A stretch of DNA of 64,000 bases from Mesorhizobium sp. STM 4661 (GCF_000359125.1 NZ_CAAF010000017.1:1-64000), one strand, 5' to 3'; positions 1 to 9,119 are shown, counted from the first letter of the stretch. Notes: a model not told the origin generated them from the letters alone. Translations and numbers: made by a program.

Positions 1-50
1 CCGTTTACGGGGAGAAGATGCCGGCAGGCAGATGAGGCGCGGCGCCGACT
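1..50. repeat. Possible partial dispersed intergenic repeat at window edge
   Basis: The first ~50 bases contain CGTTTACGGGGAGAAG followed by TGCCGGCAGGCAGATGAGG. From memory this resembles a motif that recurs between genes in mesorhizobia; only one arm lies in the window, so the palindrome cannot be confirmed. It abuts the decayed SDR gene. Confidence 0.25.
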
Positions 51-59
51 TCGATAGCA

Positions 60-560
60 TCACATCGCGGTAAAGCCGTTGTCGACGAACAGATGCGTGC
101 CCGTTGACGAAGCTGGACTCATCGCTGGCCAGGTAAAGTGCTGCCTTGGTCACCTCTTCCGGCTCGCCGATCCGCCCCTGCTGGGCGGCAAGTGCCGCGT
201 CGGAGACATCGACGCCGAGCTTGCCGAGATCAGCGACTTCGCGCAGGCCGTGCGGCGTCCTGATGAAGCCGGGGCAGACGGCGTTGTACCGGATGTTATG
301 GTCGCGGAATTCGACCGCGATGGCGCGCGCGAACATGTGGCGGGCGCCCCTTGGTCGTGTCGTAAAGCACCTCCATCGGCGCCGCCGCCACTGCCGAGAT
401 CGACGAGGTGCGGCATTCCGCTTGCACTGCGATGCTATTCCTCACGCACCGGGCCGCCAAGTGAATGCCCATTGACCTCGCCAGCCGCCACCTTCCGACC
501 GTGCCGATTCCATGGCGCGGTCTGGCGGTCCTTCGTGCCTGATGTCTTCGGCAGGGCAGA
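60..560 (-). pseudogene. Frameshifted SDR-family oxidoreductase remnant
   Basis: Read on the minus strand, this stretch contains recognisable pieces of a short-chain dehydrogenase in different frames: an SSISAVAAAP segment followed by the catalytic-type YDTTKG at 349-378, NIRYNAVCPGF near 260-300, GRIGEPEEVTKAALYLASDES near 120-185, and a C-terminal LFVDNGFTAM ending at the TGA at 60-62. At least one single-base shift lies just before the last segment (extra base near 103-108) and others lie upstream. The N-terminal Rossmann motif is not recognisable. Family assignment is by eye from motifs; no intact reading frame spans it, so it is called as a pseudogene. Sequencing error could explain one shift but not all of them. 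Confidence 0.7.
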
Positions 561-680
561 TCGCGGTAATCCAGACCAATTTTGGGAAGCATTTGAGAAA
601 TCCATTCTAGAAATAGCCCAAAAATAGCACTCGACAAAGTCTACTGATTTTATAGATTAATAGGCAATACGGAGGCCGAT

Positions 681-836
681 ATGTCCTATATCCAGAACAC
701 CCAGACTGATCGCAACGGCCAAAGGCTGGCCAATGCGCAGACCTTTCGTCCGGCCTATGCGGGCGCTTTTGCCTATCTCGTCTTTGCCCTTGCGTTCGTG
801 TTCACCGGGGCAGTCGTTCTGGGTCTGATTCCCTGA
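681..836 (+). CDS. 51-residue single-span membrane peptide
   Basis: A short ORF starting ATG at 681 behind a good ribosome site (ACGGAGG at 669-675) and ending TGA at 834-836. The first ~28 residues are polar (MSYIQNTQTDRNGQ...) and residues ~29-50 form one hydrophobic segment rich in A, F, V and L, so an N-in single-pass inner-membrane peptide is likely. No family is recognised. It is flanked by the decayed SDR gene and a monooxygenase on the same strand. The clear Shine-Dalgarno and the membrane segment are the reasons for calling it. Confidence 0.6.
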   Translation: MSYIQNTQTDRNGQRLANAQTFRPAYAGAFAYLVFALAFVFTGAVVLGLIP

Positions 837-992
837 TTCCTGGGGCCCTGATCCCGTCGGTCAGCAGCTTGCCGTTTCAGAAATAGCCGCTTTCAGGAAT
901 ACCGGAGTTGAATGAGCCGAATGCCGGCGCGCTTTCGCGCGCCTGTGATTCAACGTGATGTCCATGTTTCCAACGTGATGGAGGAGATGGCA

Positions 993-1940
993 ATGCCGAT
1001 CGAGTTCACGCATGTTCCCGGTAAAACGCACCCCGCCGACGCCAGTTTTTTCTACGATTTCGTCGAGACCGCGACAAAGCTGTCGCTGATCGAGGATGCC
1101 GGATTCCAGAAGATCGTCGTCGACGATCCGGCCGGGCTGCTGACCAATATGGATCTTGCCGCCCAGGCGCTGGACCGCACCTCCTCGTTGGTGGTGGTCC
1201 TCACCCATTGGGCCGGCGTGATCGAGCCGACGGTCGCGGCACGGCAACTGGCGGCCCTCGACGCGAAAAGCGGCGGGCGGCTGTCGCTCAGGATGCTCAG
1301 CGAGCCGTTGAACGATGACGATGCCGAGACGCGCCCGATCGGCCACACCGTCGTCTGGCAGCGCATCGACGAATATCTGGTGCTTTTGAAACGGCTGTGG
1401 TCGAACGACCGGCCCTTCGACCATGAGGGCGCCTTCTACAGCATCAAGAGCGGCTATGTGCCGCGCAAGGGACCGCACGGCGCCGAATTGACCATACGCA
1501 TGGGCGGACAGTCCGGAACTGCGCTGAAAGTGGCCGGACGGCATGCCGATGTCTTTGAGCTGACGCCGGGCTCGTTCGACGAGATCCGGCAGCTGATGGA
1601 GCGGGTGCGCAGCGCCGCCGCCGAACACGGCCGGGCCAGCAAGGTGCGTTTCGCGCTTCCCGTCCGGATCCGTTCGGAGGACAACGCTGCCGCCTCCTGC
1701 CAAAAGGCAGCCGACATTGCCGGGCCGCCGGCGCAGATCGCGCTGTCGCTGCTTCCCTATGCGGCCCTGGGGATCCACGAATTCATGATCGTCGGCGTCG
1801 ACAGGCCGCGCGAGATCGCGACGGCTGGCCGCGAAACGATCGCACTCCTACGCAATTCGCTGGCGCGTCGCGAGGCCGATGTCCCGCAGCCGGGCGCGTT
1901 TGCCTCGCGCGTGACAGGAGAGGCGCGCGCTCCCTCCTGA
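993..1940 (+). CDS. LLM-class flavin-dependent monooxygenase (SsuD-like)
   Basis: A ~315-residue protein of the bacterial luciferase / alkanesulfonate monooxygenase (SsuD) superfamily: reduced-flavin-dependent oxidation of a small organic substrate in the cytoplasm. Typical signatures are SLVVVLTHWAGVIEPTVAARQLAALDAKSGGRLSL-type barrel segments near residues 65-100, a VWQRIDEYLVLLKRLW helix near 125, and the FYSIKSGYVP insertion. In-frame ATGs exist at 912, 978, 987 and 993; 993 is chosen because GGAGGAG at 980-986 sits six bases upstream and MPIEFTHVPG matches family N-termini. No flavin reductase lies next to it. The substrate cannot be told from sequence. Confidence 0.85.
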   Translation: MPIEFTHVPGKTHPADASFFYDFVETATKLSLIEDAGFQKIVVDDPAGLLTNMDLAAQALDRTSSLVVVLTHWAGVIEPTVAARQLAALDAKSGGRLSLRMLSEPLNDDDAETRPIGHTVVWQRIDEYLVLLKRLWSNDRPFDHEGAFYSIKSGYVPRKGPHGAELTIRMGGQSGTALKVAGRHADVFELTPGSFDEIRQLMERVRSAAAEHGRASKVRFALPVRIRSEDNAAASCQKAADIAGPPAQIALSLLPYAALGIHEFMIVGVDRPREIATAGRETIALLRNSLARREADVPQPGAFASRVTGEARAPS

Positions 1941-1955
1941 CGCAAGGCTATCGCG

Positions 1956-2288
1956 TCATTTCAAGACCCGCTCGACAATTGCGCCGAAGGTCGGTGGGTC
2001 GAATGCTGGCAGGATGAGCGGCTCGACGAAGCCGTCGCGCCGGGCAGTCAGCACATATTGCAGCATGGCCTCGTTGTCAGGCATTTCGAAGACCTGGACG
2101 AAGTCATAAGCGCCGAGCGTGGCATAGAAGGTAAGGGATTTGCCGCCAAGTGCTGCGACCCGCTCCTCGCTGATCTTCCGGCGATCAGGACTGCCGGCGA
2201 GCTCCGCCAGCCCCTTGTCCGTCAATCGCATCAGCGAAATGTAAAGCCGGCTGGTCGCACCCGGTGTGCCAGCAGTTTCGTCAGGCAT
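1956..2288 (-). CDS. GYD-domain protein
   Basis: A small cytoplasmic protein of 110 residues with the ferredoxin-like GYD fold: LYISLMRLTDKGLAEL, then TFYATLGAYDFVQVFEMPDNEAMLQYVL, which contains the diagnostic G-A-Y-D loop near residue 60. Family members have no settled biochemical role. It is the last gene of the seven-gene operon that starts with the ABC binding protein at 7981 and is separated from the cysteine hydrolase by one base, so it is probably co-translated. It may be a small accessory to the hydrolases (inference). Confidence 0.75.
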   Translation of the reverse strand: MPDETAGTPGATSRLYISLMRLTDKGLAELAGSPDRRKISEERVAALGGKSLTFYATLGAYDFVQVFEMPDNEAMLQYVLTARRDGFVEPLILPAFDPPTFGAIVERVLK

Positions 2289-2289
2289 C

Positions 2290-2964
2290 TCAGTGTCCCT
2301 TGCCGGAGAGTTGCGACAGGGCGGCGATGACGGCGCTTGAATCCGCTAGTGCGCCGAAGATGCCGTTTTCGACCGTCACCATGTGCAGCGCGGCCTCATG
2401 TGCCTTCTGGTCACCGCTGGCGCAGGCATCCGAGATGGTCAGGCACTGGAAATTCCGGTCGCAGGCCTCGCGCAAGGTCGTGTGCACGCAGACATCGGTC
2501 GTGCATCCCGAAAACATGAGATGGGTGATGCCCCGCGCACGCAACACATGCTCGAAATCCGTGTAGGTGAAGGCGCCATTACAGGTCTTGTCGACGATGA
2601 TGTCCTCAGCCGCCAAATCGATCTCGGGAACGATCTGGAAGCCGGGGCTCGAACGCAGCAGGATATCGGTTCCCTCGAGACCCGCCCGTTTGCGGCGCCA
2701 TTTCTCATAGGGCGTCATGTCGGCCATGTCGGCGCGGTAGCCTTGCCTTGTATGGATGATCTTCAGGCCTGCCGCGCGGGCGGCCGCGATCAGCCGGTTG
2801 ACCGTCGGCAGGATGGCCCGCAGCGGGCTTGGATCGTAGCCCTGCCTGGCGAAATAGCCCGATGTCGACAGGAAATCCTCCTGCAGGTCGATGACGATCA
2901 GGGCGGTGTTTTCGGCAACCAGCCTGCCATCGTAGGGGAAATCGAAAGGTGTCGCCTTGATCAT
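2290..2964 (-). CDS. Cysteine hydrolase, isochorismatase family (biuret amidohydrolase-like)
   Basis: A 224-residue isochorismatase-like hydrolase. The catalytic triad of the family is visible: Asp26 in ALIVIDLQEDF, Lys126 in IIVDKTCNGAF and the nucleophile Cys159 in GCTTDVCVHTT. The N-terminal FPYDGRLVAENTALIVID and the stretch GYRADMADMTPYEKWRR resemble biuret/ureidoacrylate amidohydrolases, which cleave N-carbamoyl or ureido groups to an amine, CO2 and ammonia. It lies between the ABC ATPase and the GYD gene. Placement after a guanidino-hydrolase-like gene suggests that it cleaves a ureido product of that enzyme, but the exact substrate is inferred. Confidence 0.8.
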   Translation of the reverse strand: MIKATPFDFPYDGRLVAENTALIVIDLQEDFLSTSGYFARQGYDPSPLRAILPTVNRLIAAARAAGLKIIHTRQGYRADMADMTPYEKWRRKRAGLEGTDILLRSSPGFQIVPEIDLAAEDIIVDKTCNGAFTYTDFEHVLRARGITHLMFSGCTTDVCVHTTLREACDRNFQCLTISDACASGDQKAHEAALHMVTVENGIFGALADSSAVIAALSQLSGKGH

Positions 2965-3000
2965 TTTTCTCTCTTCCGCAGCCAGATATGTTTCGCCGGC

Positions 3001-4077
3001 TCAAGACCTCTGAACTTCGTTGGGCAGCACGCCGATGGCGGACGGGTCAATCCGGCAATCGATGATCTGCCCGGGCACGGCCGCGACGGCTGCTTCCGAA
3101 CGCAGCGTCGCCACCATCTGTTCGCCGGTCGTGGCCTTGAGCAGGATGCGCTCGAGCGCGCCGACGAAGGAGTTCTCGACCACCGTCGCGCGAAAGCCGA
3201 TCTCGTCCCCCGTCGCTTGGCCGATGCGGATGTCCTCGGGACGCACCCATACGGTCAGACTGTCGCCCGGCCGTTCGCCGTCTTTGGCCAAGGGAAAGCC
3301 AAAGCGCGTGCCGAACGCCTCGACCTTCGTCTGATCGTCATCGGCGCGGTGGCCGCTCAAAAAATTGTTCTCGCCGAGAAAGCCGGCGACGAAGCGTGTC
3401 GAGGGTTTCTTGTAAAGGTCGCGCGGCGGTCCGATCTCGACGATGCGGCCATGGTTGAACACGGCGATGCGATCGGACATGGCGATCGCCTCTTCCTGGT
3501 CGTGGGTGACATAGACGAAGGTCACCCCGGTCTCGCGATGCAGCCGCTTCAACTCCTTCTGCATCGTCTCGCGCAGCATCCGGTCGAGAGCCGAAAGCGG
3601 CTCGTCGAGCAGCAGGATGCGTGGCCCGAAGGCCAGGGCGCGGGCGATGGCGACACGCTGCTGCTGGCCGCCGGACAATTCGCGCGGCTTGCGCTCGGCG
3701 AGATTGTCGAGGCCGACCAGCGACAACATCTCGGTCACCCGCGCCGCGATCCTCGCCTTCTCCCATTTGCGGACCCTGAGCGAGAAGGCGATGTTGTTGG
3801 CGACGGTGAGATGCGGGAACAGCGCATAACCCTGGAAGACGAAGCCGAAATTGCGGTCCTCCGGGTCGACATGGGTGATGTCCTTGCCGTCGAGGCTGAT
3901 CGTCCCGTTGCTCGGCGTGGTGAAGCCGGCGAGCGACATCAGCAAGGTCGTCTTGCCGGACCCTGAGGGTCCGAGCAAGGTGACGAACTCGCCCGCCTCG
4001 ACCGAGAGGTTGATCCCGGTCAAGGCGGTGACCTTGTCATAGGTCTTTGCCAGATCGTCGATGACCAGCAATGCCAT
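3001..4077 (-). CDS. ABC transporter ATPase, spermidine/putrescine (PotA) type
   Basis: A 358-residue ATPase that powers uptake through the two permeases encoded upstream. Visible motifs: Walker [10 protein letters not shown] near residue 37, Q-loop [15 protein letters not shown], signature [14 protein letters not shown] near 136, Walker [12 protein letters not shown], and the switch His in [10 protein letters not shown]. The C-terminal ~110 residues form a TOBE-type domain ([11 protein letters not shown]...), as in PotA and FbpC. Within the operon it follows the deiminase-like gene by 30 bases. The PotA group imports polyamines, opines, iron or thiamine; here the neighbours favour a nitrogen compound. 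Confidence 0.9.
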   Translation of the reverse strand: MALLVIDDLAKTYDKVTALTGINLSVEAGEFVTLLGPSGSGKTTLLMSLAGFTTPSNGTISLDGKDITHVDPEDRNFGFVFQGYALFPHLTVANNIAFSLRVRKWEKARIAARVTEMLSLVGLDNLAERKPRELSGGQQQRVAIARALAFGPRILLLDEPLSALDRMLRETMQKELKRLHRETGVTFVYVTHDQEEAIAMSDRIAVFNHGRIVEIGPPRDLYKKPSTRFVAGFLGENNFLSGHRADDDQTKVEAFGTRFGFPLAKDGERPGDSLTVWVRPEDIRIGQATGDEIGFRATVVENSFVGALERILLKATTGEQMVATLRSEAAVAAVPGQIIDCRIDPSAIGVLPNEVQRS

Positions 4078-4107
4078 CAGTTCGTGGCCATATCGGATGG
4101 AGCCATA

Positions 4108-5115
4108 TCAGATCGGGTCCCTGATCAGCGGCGCCGTCGAGCAATGCAGGCCACCGCCGCCAAGCTCGACGGTCTCGTAATTGCAGGTCAGCACGGTGAT
4201 GCCGGCGGCATCGAGCCTGTCGGCAAGGCGCTTCGAGCGGCTGCCATGCATGATCACGCGTCCGGGCGCGACGGCCAGACAGTTGAGCGACATGGCGCTG
4301 TCCTCGGGAGGCAGTTCGATCATCTTGATGCCGCGTTTCTCCAGATATTCGATGAACGGGTAGGGCAGTTCGTTGACGTTGACGATCGCCGTCTCGACGT
4401 CGACCATAATGAAAGCGCCGTCGATGTGAATACGGTATCCGGGCATCGGCACCTTGATCAGCGTCACGCCGAGGCCGGCGAGGATGCTTTCGACCTGCCG
4501 TACGCCTTCCGGGTTGCAGGCGATGGAGACCGTGCAGACGGCGGTCTTGGCATCGATGAAGGCAAAGCCGCCGCCTTCGAAGACGGCCGAGCCGTGGATG
4601 GTGCCGAGGATCGGGCAGCCGGCCTTGGCCAGCGCCCGGGTCACCGGCAGCTCCTCGCCGCGGCGCACCCGCCGCGCCAGGCGGGTGACGATGGCGCCGC
4701 CCGGAATGCCGATGACGCTGTCGCGCGTGTAGATCTGCTTCATCGCGCCAGGGGCGGCCTTGTCGACGAGAATGACATCGACGCCTTCCGAACGCAGCAA
4801 GCCGGTGAATTCGTCATGGGCGCGCTGCATGGCGGGCAGGTCCGGCATGGTGCGGCCCATCCAGTACCAGCCCTTTTCCGGATCGCCGAAACCGCCGACC
4901 TCGGGCATCGGCTTGTTCTCGACGACGGAAAGCTCGTCGCCGGGCCGATGCATCAGGACGGCGCGCAGCTTGCCGACATCGTTCGAGCAGCCCCAATGGC
5001 GGCCCCATACCGGGATCTGCTCCTCAGCCGTGTCGAAGCCCGGTTCCGGAACGGAGCCGAAGATGCTGAAGAACTTGTTCTCCCGGTACTCGTTGTCGCT
5101 CATCGCGGTGCTCAT
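4108..5115 (-). CDS. Dimethylarginine dimethylaminohydrolase / arginine deiminase-like amidinohydrolase
   Basis: A 335-residue protein of the pentein (guanidino-modifying) superfamily. Signatures: LRAVLMHRPGDELSVVE at the start, IYTRDSVIGIPGGAIVTRLARRVRRGEE near residue 130, FEGGGFAFID, the catalytic-His segment YRIHIDGAF near 230, and the nucleophile Cys325 in GGGLHCSTAPLIRD at the C-terminus. Members hydrolyse arginine, methylarginines or agmatine, or transfer amidino groups. MSTAMSDNE at 5115 is used as the start; a second ATG lies at residue 5. Placement inside a polyamine-type ABC operon suggests hydrolysis of the imported guanidino compound to a ureido compound plus an amine. Exact specificity is not readable from sequence. 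Confidence 0.8.
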   Translation of the reverse strand: MSTAMSDNEYRENKFFSIFGSVPEPGFDTAEEQIPVWGRHWGCSNDVGKLRAVLMHRPGDELSVVENKPMPEVGGFGDPEKGWYWMGRTMPDLPAMQRAHDEFTGLLRSEGVDVILVDKAAPGAMKQIYTRDSVIGIPGGAIVTRLARRVRRGEELPVTRALAKAGCPILGTIHGSAVFEGGGFAFIDAKTAVCTVSIACNPEGVRQVESILAGLGVTLIKVPMPGYRIHIDGAFIMVDVETAIVNVNELPYPFIEYLEKRGIKMIELPPEDSAMSLNCLAVAPGRVIMHGSRSKRLADRLDAAGITVLTCNYETVELGGGGLHCSTAPLIRDPI

Positions 5116-5161
5116 GGATATTCCTTTCCTTTCGATTGTTCCCGAGGCTCGGGAGTGTTGA

Positions 5162-5965
5162 CTAGAATTTTCGTTGTTGTTGCCGGTGCTCGATCAGCGC
5201 TCGTGCGATCAGAGCCAGCACGGTGATGACGAGCAGGACGGTGGCGATCGCCGCCAGCGCCGGGTCGACGGCATCCTGGATGCTCGTCCAGATGCGGCGC
5301 GGCAGCGTGACGACGGCGCGTCCGGTGATGAACAGCGTCACCGTGATCTCGTCCCAGGACGCGACGAAAGCGAGCAGCGCGCCTGCGGCAACGCCCGGAA
5401 CGATGTTCGGCAGTATCACCTTGCCGAAGACGGTCATCGGTCTGGCGCCGAGGCTTCTCGCCGCCTGTACCAGCCGCTGGTCGAGATTGGAGAGCGACGC
5501 GCCGATAGCGAGCACCGTCAGCGGCAAGGCCAGCACGACATGCACCAGGACGACGCCGGTGTAGCTGTCGAGCAGCGACAGCCGCGCCCACAGCTTGACC
5601 ATGCCGACGGCGTAGATGATCGGCGGCACGATCATCGGCGACAGCAGGAGGATGCGCATCAGGGACGGCCACCAGCCGCCCGCCGCCCAGGCACCGACGG
5701 CGAAGGCGACGCCGAGAGCCGTCGCGATCGCGGCGCAGGCCAGAGCGATGCCGGCGCTGGTCAGCATGCTTGGCAGCCAGCCCTTGCTCCAGTCGGCAAG
5801 CGCCGCGAAATGCTGCATCGAAATGCCGTCCCGCGGCAGCGACAGGTAATCGCGGTCGGTGAGCGCGACCGGGATCACCACCAGGATCGGAACGAACAGG
5901 AAGCCGAGCAGGCACCAGGCCAAAAGGCGCGGCAGGCCGACCTCGATGATGCGCCGCGGCTTCAT
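5162..5965 (-). CDS. ABC transporter permease, PotC type
   Basis: A 267-residue inner-membrane permease with about six hydrophobic segments. The EAA loop that docks the ATPase is seen as LVQAARSLGARPMTVFGKVILPNIVPGV near residue 175. It overlaps the stop of the upstream permease by four bases (ATGA at 5962-5965), indicating coupled translation. It forms the heterodimeric channel of the polyamine-type importer with that permease. The C-terminus (IEHRQQQRKF) is short and cytoplasmic. Confidence 0.88.
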   Translation of the reverse strand: MKPRRIIEVGLPRLLAWCLLGFLFVPILVVIPVALTDRDYLSLPRDGISMQHFAALADWSKGWLPSMLTSAGIALACAAIATALGVAFAVGAWAAGGWWPSLMRILLLSPMIVPPIIYAVGMVKLWARLSLLDSYTGVVLVHVVLALPLTVLAIGASLSNLDQRLVQAARSLGARPMTVFGKVILPNIVPGVAAGALLAFVASWDEITVTLFITGRAVVTLPRRIWTSIQDAVDPALAAIATVLLVITVLALIARALIEHRQQQRKF

Positions 5966-6804
5966 TGCTGCGGCCTCGCGACGAAGGCGGCGCGCAGCGC
6001 CGGGCTGCGCATGGCGGCAAAGACGATGATGCCGACGACCAGCAGCAGCATGGTCGACAGCGATGTCGCGAGGTCCCAGCGCGACGTGCTCGAAATCTGC
6101 ACCGAGATGTATTCGGCGATCATCAGGGTCTTGCCGGCGCCGAGCAAAGCCGGCGTCACCAGAAAGCCGAGCGAGAAGACGAAGACGAACAGGGTCGCAA
6201 GGGCGATGCCGGGCAGGCTGAGCGGCAGCCAGACGCGCCAGAAGATCGTTGCCGGGCGCGCGCCCAGCGAGCGGGCCGCCTGCATGATGCGGCGGTCGAT
6301 GTCGGACAGATTGGCGTAGAGCAAAAGGATGGCGAACGGCATCATGTAGTGGACCATGCCGATGGTGACGCCGAGCAGATTGTAGACAAGGTCGAGCGGC
6401 GTCGAGATGACACCGGTCTCCATCAGGGCGCTGTTGAGGACGCCGCGACGGCGCAGGATGGTGATCCAGGAAAACGCCCTGACCAGCACCGATATCCAGA
6501 ACGGCACCAGCACAAGGAACAGCGAGATGCGGCGCCAGCCGGCCGACATATGGATGATGGCGAAGGCCACGATATAGCTCGCCAGCACGGTCAGCACCGT
6601 CGTCGTGACCGACACTTTGAGCGTCGTCATCACCACGCGTCCGACCGCGGCGTTGGCGAACAGGCTCTGGTAGTTGGCAAAGCCGAACTTCGGCTCGGTC
6701 AGGCTCAACGCCAGTACCTGCAGGATCGGCGCCGCATAGAGCCCGATCGCCACCAGGCTGGCGGGAACCGTCAGCAGCAGGGCTGTTGTCTTGAAATTTC
6801 GCAT
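5962..6804 (-). CDS. ABC transporter permease, PotB type
   Basis: A 280-residue inner-membrane permease. An N-terminal hydrophobic segment follows MRNFKTTALLLTVPASL; the EAA loop reads IMQAARSLGARPATIFWRVWLPLSLPGI near residue 195. An upstream extension to 6921 is open but polar and would overlap the binding-protein gene, so ATG 6804 is chosen. Its stop overlaps the start of the PotC-type gene. It is the partner channel subunit of the importer. Confidence 0.86.
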   Translation of the reverse strand: MRNFKTTALLLTVPASLVAIGLYAAPILQVLALSLTEPKFGFANYQSLFANAAVGRVVMTTLKVSVTTTVLTVLASYIVAFAIIHMSAGWRRISLFLVLVPFWISVLVRAFSWITILRRRGVLNSALMETGVISTPLDLVYNLLGVTIGMVHYMMPFAILLLYANLSDIDRRIMQAARSLGARPATIFWRVWLPLSLPGIALATLFVFVFSLGFLVTPALLGAGKTLMIAEYISVQISSTSRWDLATSLSTMLLLVVGIIVFAAMRSPALRAAFVARPQQ

Positions 6805-6874
6805 CGGATCAAATTCGAATCGGATGGGGGCCGCCGCCTTGCCGGCGGCAGCCCTTCCCTCTGTTGGCGTGCGG

Positions 6875-7981
6875 TCAGCTCGAGATGAAATCCAGATATT
6901 TGTTCTGGAGCTCGGTCTCATGTTCGGCGTAGTAGGCCGGATTGAGCATGATCTGCGAGGCCGCGTTCTCCTTAGTCGTCGGATTCACCAAGGCGTCCGC
7001 CGGCGTCATCAAGGCCAGGGTCTTGGGATTGGAAGGCCCGTTGCCCATGATCTGCAGCAGCACGAGCTGGCCGGCCGGATCGAGCGTCGAATTGATGAAA
7101 TCGAACACCTTCTTGCCGGCGGGATTGCCCTTGGGAACCGACCAGGCGCTGGCCGAAAGGATGTTCTGCTCCCAGATCCATTTGAACTTGTCGGGCGTCT
7201 CCTTGTTGAGCAGATTGGCGCGGGTGTGCCAGATATTGCCCATCGCGACTTCGCCTTCGCGGAACAATTGCTGGGTCTGCGCGCCGCCCTCCCAGAAGAT
7301 GATGTCGGCGAGCATCGGCTTCAGCTTCTTGAACGCCCGGTCGACATCGAGCGGATAGAGGTCGGCGGGCGCGACGCCGTCCGCCATGAGGACGAATTCG
7401 AGCTGGCCCTGGATCCATTTGCACATGGTGCGCTTGCCGGGGAACTTTGCCGTGTCGAAGAAGTCGGCCCAGCCGGTCGGTGCGACCCCCTTGGTGGCGT
7501 CGGCGTCATAGGCGAGCACGTTCGAATAGACATAGTTCGAGACACCGAACTCGCCGGCGAAATTCTCCGGCACCTGCGATTTGTCGACGATCGTGTAGTC
7601 GATCTTCTCGACCAGATTGCCCTTGCCCAGCGTCAGCGAGTCGATCATACCGCCGTCGGTGGCGTCCCAGATGACCTTGCCGGACTCGACCATGGCCCGG
7701 ATGGCGCCGATCGCGGGGCCAGCCCCATCGATCACCACCTTCATGCCGCTCTTCTTGGTGAAGGGTTCGCCATAGGCCTTGGCGAAGGCATCCGCCGCCG
7801 CACCGCCCCAGTTGCAGACGACGATTTCGGAGGCGTCGGCCTGGGCAACGCCAGGTTTGAAGGCGGCCGCAAGTCCGAGGCCGCCGAGGGCAAAGAGGAA
7901 AGAGCGGCGATCGATCTCACCGCGGTTGAATTTTTCCAGCGCGATCTGCGCCGCGTCCTGTGCGAAATGCGAGATTGTCAT
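6875..7981 (-). CDS. ABC transporter periplasmic binding protein, polyamine type, Tat-exported
   Basis: A 368-residue solute-binding protein of the PotD/PotF group. The leader has a twin-arginine motif (DRRSFLF, Arg25-Arg26) followed by a hydrophobic stretch ending GVAQADA, so export as a folded protein by Tat is likely. Downstream features typical of the group are IVVCNWGGAAADAFAKAYGEPF near residue 52, a long W/Y-rich ligand cleft, and ASQIMLNPAYYAEHETELQNKYLDF at the end. First structural gene of the importer; 64 bases downstream of the LacI gene on the same strand, so it may share its promoter. Confidence 0.87.
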   Translation of the reverse strand: MTISHFAQDAAQIALEKFNRGEIDRRSFLFALGGLGLAAAFKPGVAQADASEIVVCNWGGAAADAFAKAYGEPFTKKSGMKVVIDGAGPAIGAIRAMVESGKVIWDATDGGMIDSLTLGKGNLVEKIDYTIVDKSQVPENFAGEFGVSNYVYSNVLAYDADATKGVAPTGWADFFDTAKFPGKRTMCKWIQGQLEFVLMADGVAPADLYPLDVDRAFKKLKPMLADIIFWEGGAQTQQLFREGEVAMGNIWHTRANLLNKETPDKFKWIWEQNILSASAWSVPKGNPAGKKVFDFINSTLDPAGQLVLLQIMGNGPSNPKTLALMTPADALVNPTTKENAASQIMLNPAYYAEHETELQNKYLDFISS

Positions 7982-8045
7982 TATCAGGCTCCCATTGTTG
8001 ATGTTGATGGCAGACTTTCGCGGAGTTGATCCGTCTTTCTCAAGG

Positions 8046-9119
8046 CTACGCTCTTATTGGCGTTCGGTTTTCCGATGAGGCGTTTCCAGCCGGTTCCCAC
8101 TTTATTGTGCGCGGCGCGGCCACGGAGTGGCGCACGACAAGCTTCACCGCGACCGGCGCCGCATTCGGTATCTCGGCGCCGTTGATATGGTCTATCAGCA
8201 GGCCGACCGCCCGGCGGCCGAATTCCTCCGCCGACTGGTGCACGGCCGTCAGCGGCGGATCGAGAAGATCGACATTCCTGATGTCGTCGAAACCGACCAG
8301 CGACAGATCGGCCGGCACGGTGATGCCGAGCGTGCGGCAGCCTTGCAAAATCCCGAACGCCAGCATGTCGGCGGAGGCGAAGATGGCGGTCGGCGGATTG
8401 TCGAGGGCGGCGAACCGCAGGAATGCGTCAAGACCGGACTGCTCGTCATAGTCGCCGAAAAAGACGTAGTCCGGGTTCACCTCAAGGCCCCGCCGCTTGA
8501 GACTGTCCTCGAAGGCGCCGAACCGTTCCTTGCTGCTGAGCAATGCCGGCGGTCCGCCGACAAAGGCGACCGCCCGGTGGCCGTGCTCCAGAAGATGCTC
8601 GGTCGCAAGCCTGGCACCGAGACGATTGTCGGCAAACAGGCGCGGCGCGATGGCACCGGGAACGTCCTCGTCGACCAGGACGACATTGCTGCAGGCATTG
8701 ATCTTCTGGACCAGCGCGCCATCGTCGGGATGGTTGGTCATCAGCAGGATGCCGTCGACCTGCGCGTCGTCGATGCGCGACAGGAAGCCCAGTTCCTTGG
8801 CCGCGATGTTGCGGCTGTTGAACATCACCAGGCTGTAGCCGAGACGACTCGCTTCCTCTTCCGCCGCGCTCGCGATGGCGGCGAAAAACGGATAGGAGAT
8901 GTCGGAGACGATCAGGCCGATGGTTTCGCTGCTGCCTTTGCTCAGGCGCCGCGCAATGGCGTTGGGGCGGTATTCCAGCTTGGCCACGGCCGCCCGGATG
9001 CGCTCGCTGGTTTCGGCGGGCAGCTTGATACGGCCGTTCAAGTGACGCGAGACGGTGGTGACCGACACGCCGGCCGCGTGCGCCACATTCCTGATCGTCG
9101 ATGCCGTAGGTTTCTTCAT
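8046..9119 (-). CDS. LacI-family transcriptional regulator
   Basis: A ~357-residue repressor. Helix-turn-helix: ASTIRNVAHAAGVSVTTVSRHLNG within the first 30 residues, hinge helix YRPNAIARRL, then a periplasmic-binding-protein-like effector domain (TIGLIVSDISYPFFAAIASAAEEEA ... PTAIFASADMLAFGILQGCRTLGI ... VGFDDI). The start is set at ATG 9119 because MKKPTASTIRNVA fits family N-termini; an in-frame ATG at 9161 would add 14 residues. It stands immediately upstream of the importer operon and divergent from the amidotransferase-fold gene; operator-like palindromes sit in the gap between. It probably controls both. Confidence 0.9.
   Translation of the reverse strand: MKKPTASTIRNVAHAAGVSVTTVSRHLNGRIKLPAETSERIRAAVAKLEYRPNAIARRLSKGSSETIGLIVSDISYPFFAAIASAAEEEASRLGYSLVMFNSRNIAAKELGFLSRIDDAQVDGILLMTNHPDDGALVQKINACSNVVLVDEDVPGAIAPRLFADNRLGARLATEHLLEHGHRAVAFVGGPPALLSSKERFGAFEDSLKRRGLEVNPDYVFFGDYDEQSGLDAFLRFAALDNPPTAIFASADMLAFGILQGCRTLGITVPADLSLVGFDDIRNVDLLDPPLTAVHQSAEEFGRRAVGLLIDHINGAEIPNAAPVAVKLVVRHSVAAPRTIKWEPAGNASSENRTPIRA

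Noticed and set aside
2383..3966. Long open frame of 527 codons on the plus strand
   Set aside because: It is antisense to the hydrolase and ABC ATPase genes, which have clear motifs; the composition is typical of shadow frames in high-GC DNA.
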